Source: Gammaproteobacteria bacterium 39-13 (GTDB lineage: Bacteria; Pseudomonadota; Gammaproteobacteria; Berkiellales; Berkiellaceae). Taken from it: DNA of 64,000 nt. A model generated the notes under the pieces. That model was given only the letters and a program-made list of their open reading frames with translations. It did not search any database and was not told the origin of the DNA. The DNA is taken from the NCBI GenBank assembly GCA_001898235.1, contig MKTN01000001.1, positions 1 to 64,000 on the forward strand, in the 5' to 3' direction. Positions 62,877-64,000 of this stretch are shown one piece after another. A program made the position numbers and the translations under genes. Within the stretch, counting starts at the first letter, position 1. Every line of letters begins with the position of its first letter.

Positions 62877-63326
62877 ATGAATACTAAAACAGAAGAAAAC
62901 AATGACAGAACTGTTGTTCAAGAATCAGGAAAAGGCAAATTTTCGCAAGAAATCATCATTGGACAACATATTTTATCGGGTGATGAACCTATAGCAAGTG
63001 GTGGCAATGATTTAGGTCCCTCACCCTATGATTTTCTATTAGCTGCCTTAGGTTCGTGCACCTCGATGACATTACGACTTTATGCAGAGCGCAAAAAAAT
63101 CCCACTTGAAAAAGTCATTGTAACACTTAAACATGAAAAAATTTATGCCAAAGATTGTGCAGAATGTGAGCAAAGCAATGCCAAAATAGATCACATCTCG
63201 CGTATTATCACACTCAAAGGAGATCTTAGCGAGGAACAACGTAAAGCATTACTAGATATCGCTGACAAGTGTCCAGTGCATCGCACTTTAACATCAAAAA
63301 CAATTATCTCTACTGCGTTATCTTGA
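62877..63326 (+). CDS. OsmC-family protein (YhfA-like)
   Basis: 149 residues of the OsmC fold. The first cysteine lies in LLAALGSCTSMTLRLYAERK, and the second in DKCPVHRTLTSK. This wording is of the YhfA/OsmC-like group rather than classical OsmC, which is at 43214. Its extra CAECEQ is unusual. GGAGAG precedes the ATG. It probably acts in thiol or peroxide metabolism. Confidence 0.92.
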   Translation: MNTKTEENNDRTVVQESGKGKFSQEIIIGQHILSGDEPIASGGNDLGPSPYDFLLAALGSCTSMTLRLYAERKKIPLEKVIVTLKHEKIYAKDCAECEQSNAKIDHISRIITLKGDLSEEQRKALLDIADKCPVHRTLTSKTIISTALS

Positions 63327-63355
63327 AAAGATCTCCTGACCACATGTGGTAAAAT

Positions 63356-63838
63356 TTAGCTCTTTTTACGTTTTCTTTTGCGAGGGACATAATCTGTATG
63401 TTGATTAAGATCAATGATTTCTTTTTCTAATGCTATTTGCTTCTTCGTTTTAACGTTGTCCTTTTTCTCTAATGCTGTTTGCTTCTTCTCTTTAACATTG
63501 TCCTTTTTCTCTGACGTCAGAGCTGCGACTTTTTTAACATCCTCCTGATACTTGCTCCAAGCAGATAATCGAAATTTCGCCGCATGCAATTCTAAAAAAC
63601 TTTGTTTTTTTCTCAATGCTTCAGGGATGAGAGGATTTTTTAAAAACTGTTCTAAACTAGACTTGAAATTTGGAACTTGAGCTGTAGATTGAATAGTATC
63701 ATAATTAGAATCAAGCTTTTCTTCTGCTTTGCTTTCTTCTAATTTACCAGTTTTATCTGCGCTAATGTCTATTACAACCTTATTTCCCACTTCCGATTTA
63801 GCGTCATCTTCTAATATAATTCCATCTCTTTTTGGCAT
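63356..63838 (-). CDS. Lys/Glu-rich hypothetical protein with nuclear-signal-like tail
   Basis: 160 residues, no signal peptide or membrane segment. The centre has an ordered patch (LEQFLKNPLIPEALRKKQSF), then a tandem 14-residue unit (KKDNVKxKKQxALE) and a C-terminus PRKRKRKKS, a strong monopartite nuclear localisation signal candidate. The ribosome site is weak. No family recognised; a secreted nucleomodulin is a possibility. Confidence 0.6.
   Translation of the reverse strand: MPKRDGIILEDDAKSEVGNKVVIDISADKTGKLEESKAEEKLDSNYDTIQSTAQVPNFKSSLEQFLKNPLIPEALRKKQSFLELHAAKFRLSAWSKYQEDVKKVAALTSEKKDNVKEKKQTALEKKDNVKTKKQIALEKEIIDLNQHTDYVPRKRKRKKS
63426..63509 (-). repeat. 42-base tandem duplication in the Lys/Glu-rich gene
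   Basis: Two adjacent 42-base units (63426-63467 and 63468-63509) differ at a few positions and encode the 14-residue repeat KKDNVKxKKQxALE. The duplication keeps the reading frame. Confidence 0.85.
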
Positions 63839-64000
63839 GATAGTTTAATTCTCATTATGGGAAAACACAGGCTGCTCACCATATAACTTTTTGCATATAT
63901 TATCAAGCTAAAGGATAGCGACCGATTTAAAAATCAATCTGATATTATTTGTCGACATGGTAAGCTGAATAAGAATAGACCATCAGAGCTCCACTCTAAT

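Noticed and set aside
1-64000. CRISPR arrays, tRNA and rRNA genes, prophage or IS transposases
   Set aside because: No regularly spaced direct repeats, cloverleaf or rRNA-like sequence, and no integrase or transposase frame were found by reading; short or degenerate examples could still be missed without a tRNA or covariance scan.

Overview
The window is AT-rich, densely coded DNA from a Gram-negative bacterium. It has tripartite RND efflux pumps, lipoproteins, periplasmic YceI, Kup and a membrane pyrophosphatase. Alongside this ordinary gene set are large proteins with eukaryotic-type domains: a Ser/Thr kinase fused to a Ras guanine-exchange module, a RhoGAP-like protein, an F-box protein, an ankyrin-like protein, an H1-like Lys/Ala protein, and small proteins with C-terminal basic nuclear-signal-like tails. 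This mixture fits an intracellular gammaproteobacterium of the Legionellales type (Legionella, Coxiella, Berkiella and relatives), probably living in protists. That assignment is inference: no rRNA, tRNA or phylogenetic marker lies in the window, and no secretion-system gene was seen.

Layout. 0-8.5 kb: a microcin-like peptide with a partner gene, kup, a 948-residue effector-like protein, a quinone oxidoreductase and a histone-H1-like gene. 8.8-15 kb: a MexEF/OqxAB-type efflux operon, an NTF2-like secreted protein and an AraC regulator. 15-27 kb: ATP-grasp ligase, pirin, a second microcin-like peptide, a secreted beta-lactamase-fold hydrolase, small stress and envelope proteins, a GST, and a YceI-cytochrome b561-YceI operon. 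27-38 kb: an island rich in exported proteins. It holds a dienelactone hydrolase, an orphan LuxR regulator, an exported HAD phosphatase, three paralogous CPCPY cysteine-motif proteins, two methyltransferases with signal peptides, an exported DDAH/arginine-deiminase-type enzyme, a third microcin-like peptide, a Cys-rich protein, HdeD and an HDOD protein. 38-48 kb: the kinase-REM-RasGEF fusion, a 6PGDH-type dehydrogenase, OsmC, an ankyrin-like protein, a second quinone oxidoreductase and the RhoGAP-like protein. 48-59 kb: a CorC-type transporter, a Gfo/Idh/MocA dehydrogenase, a pentapeptide protein, a second RND operon, and convergent soluble and membrane pyrophosphatases. 59-64 kb: a membrane effector candidate, an F-box protein, a second OsmC-family protein, and a Lys-rich protein with a nuclear-signal-like tail.

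How the parts may fit. Efflux, OsmC, YceI, GST, pirin, quinone reductases and HdeD look like a stress-defence set. The kinase/RasGEF, RhoGAP-like and F-box proteins point to manipulation of host small GTPases and ubiquitin ligases. The three microcin-like peptides share a V-[SA]-G-[SA] leader end and may be processed by one transporter encoded elsewhere. Convergent genes are commonly separated by strong perfect hairpins, several without a U tract. Start codons were moved to a nearer Shine-Dalgarno site where the longest frame began at TTG, GTG or an upstream ATG without one.
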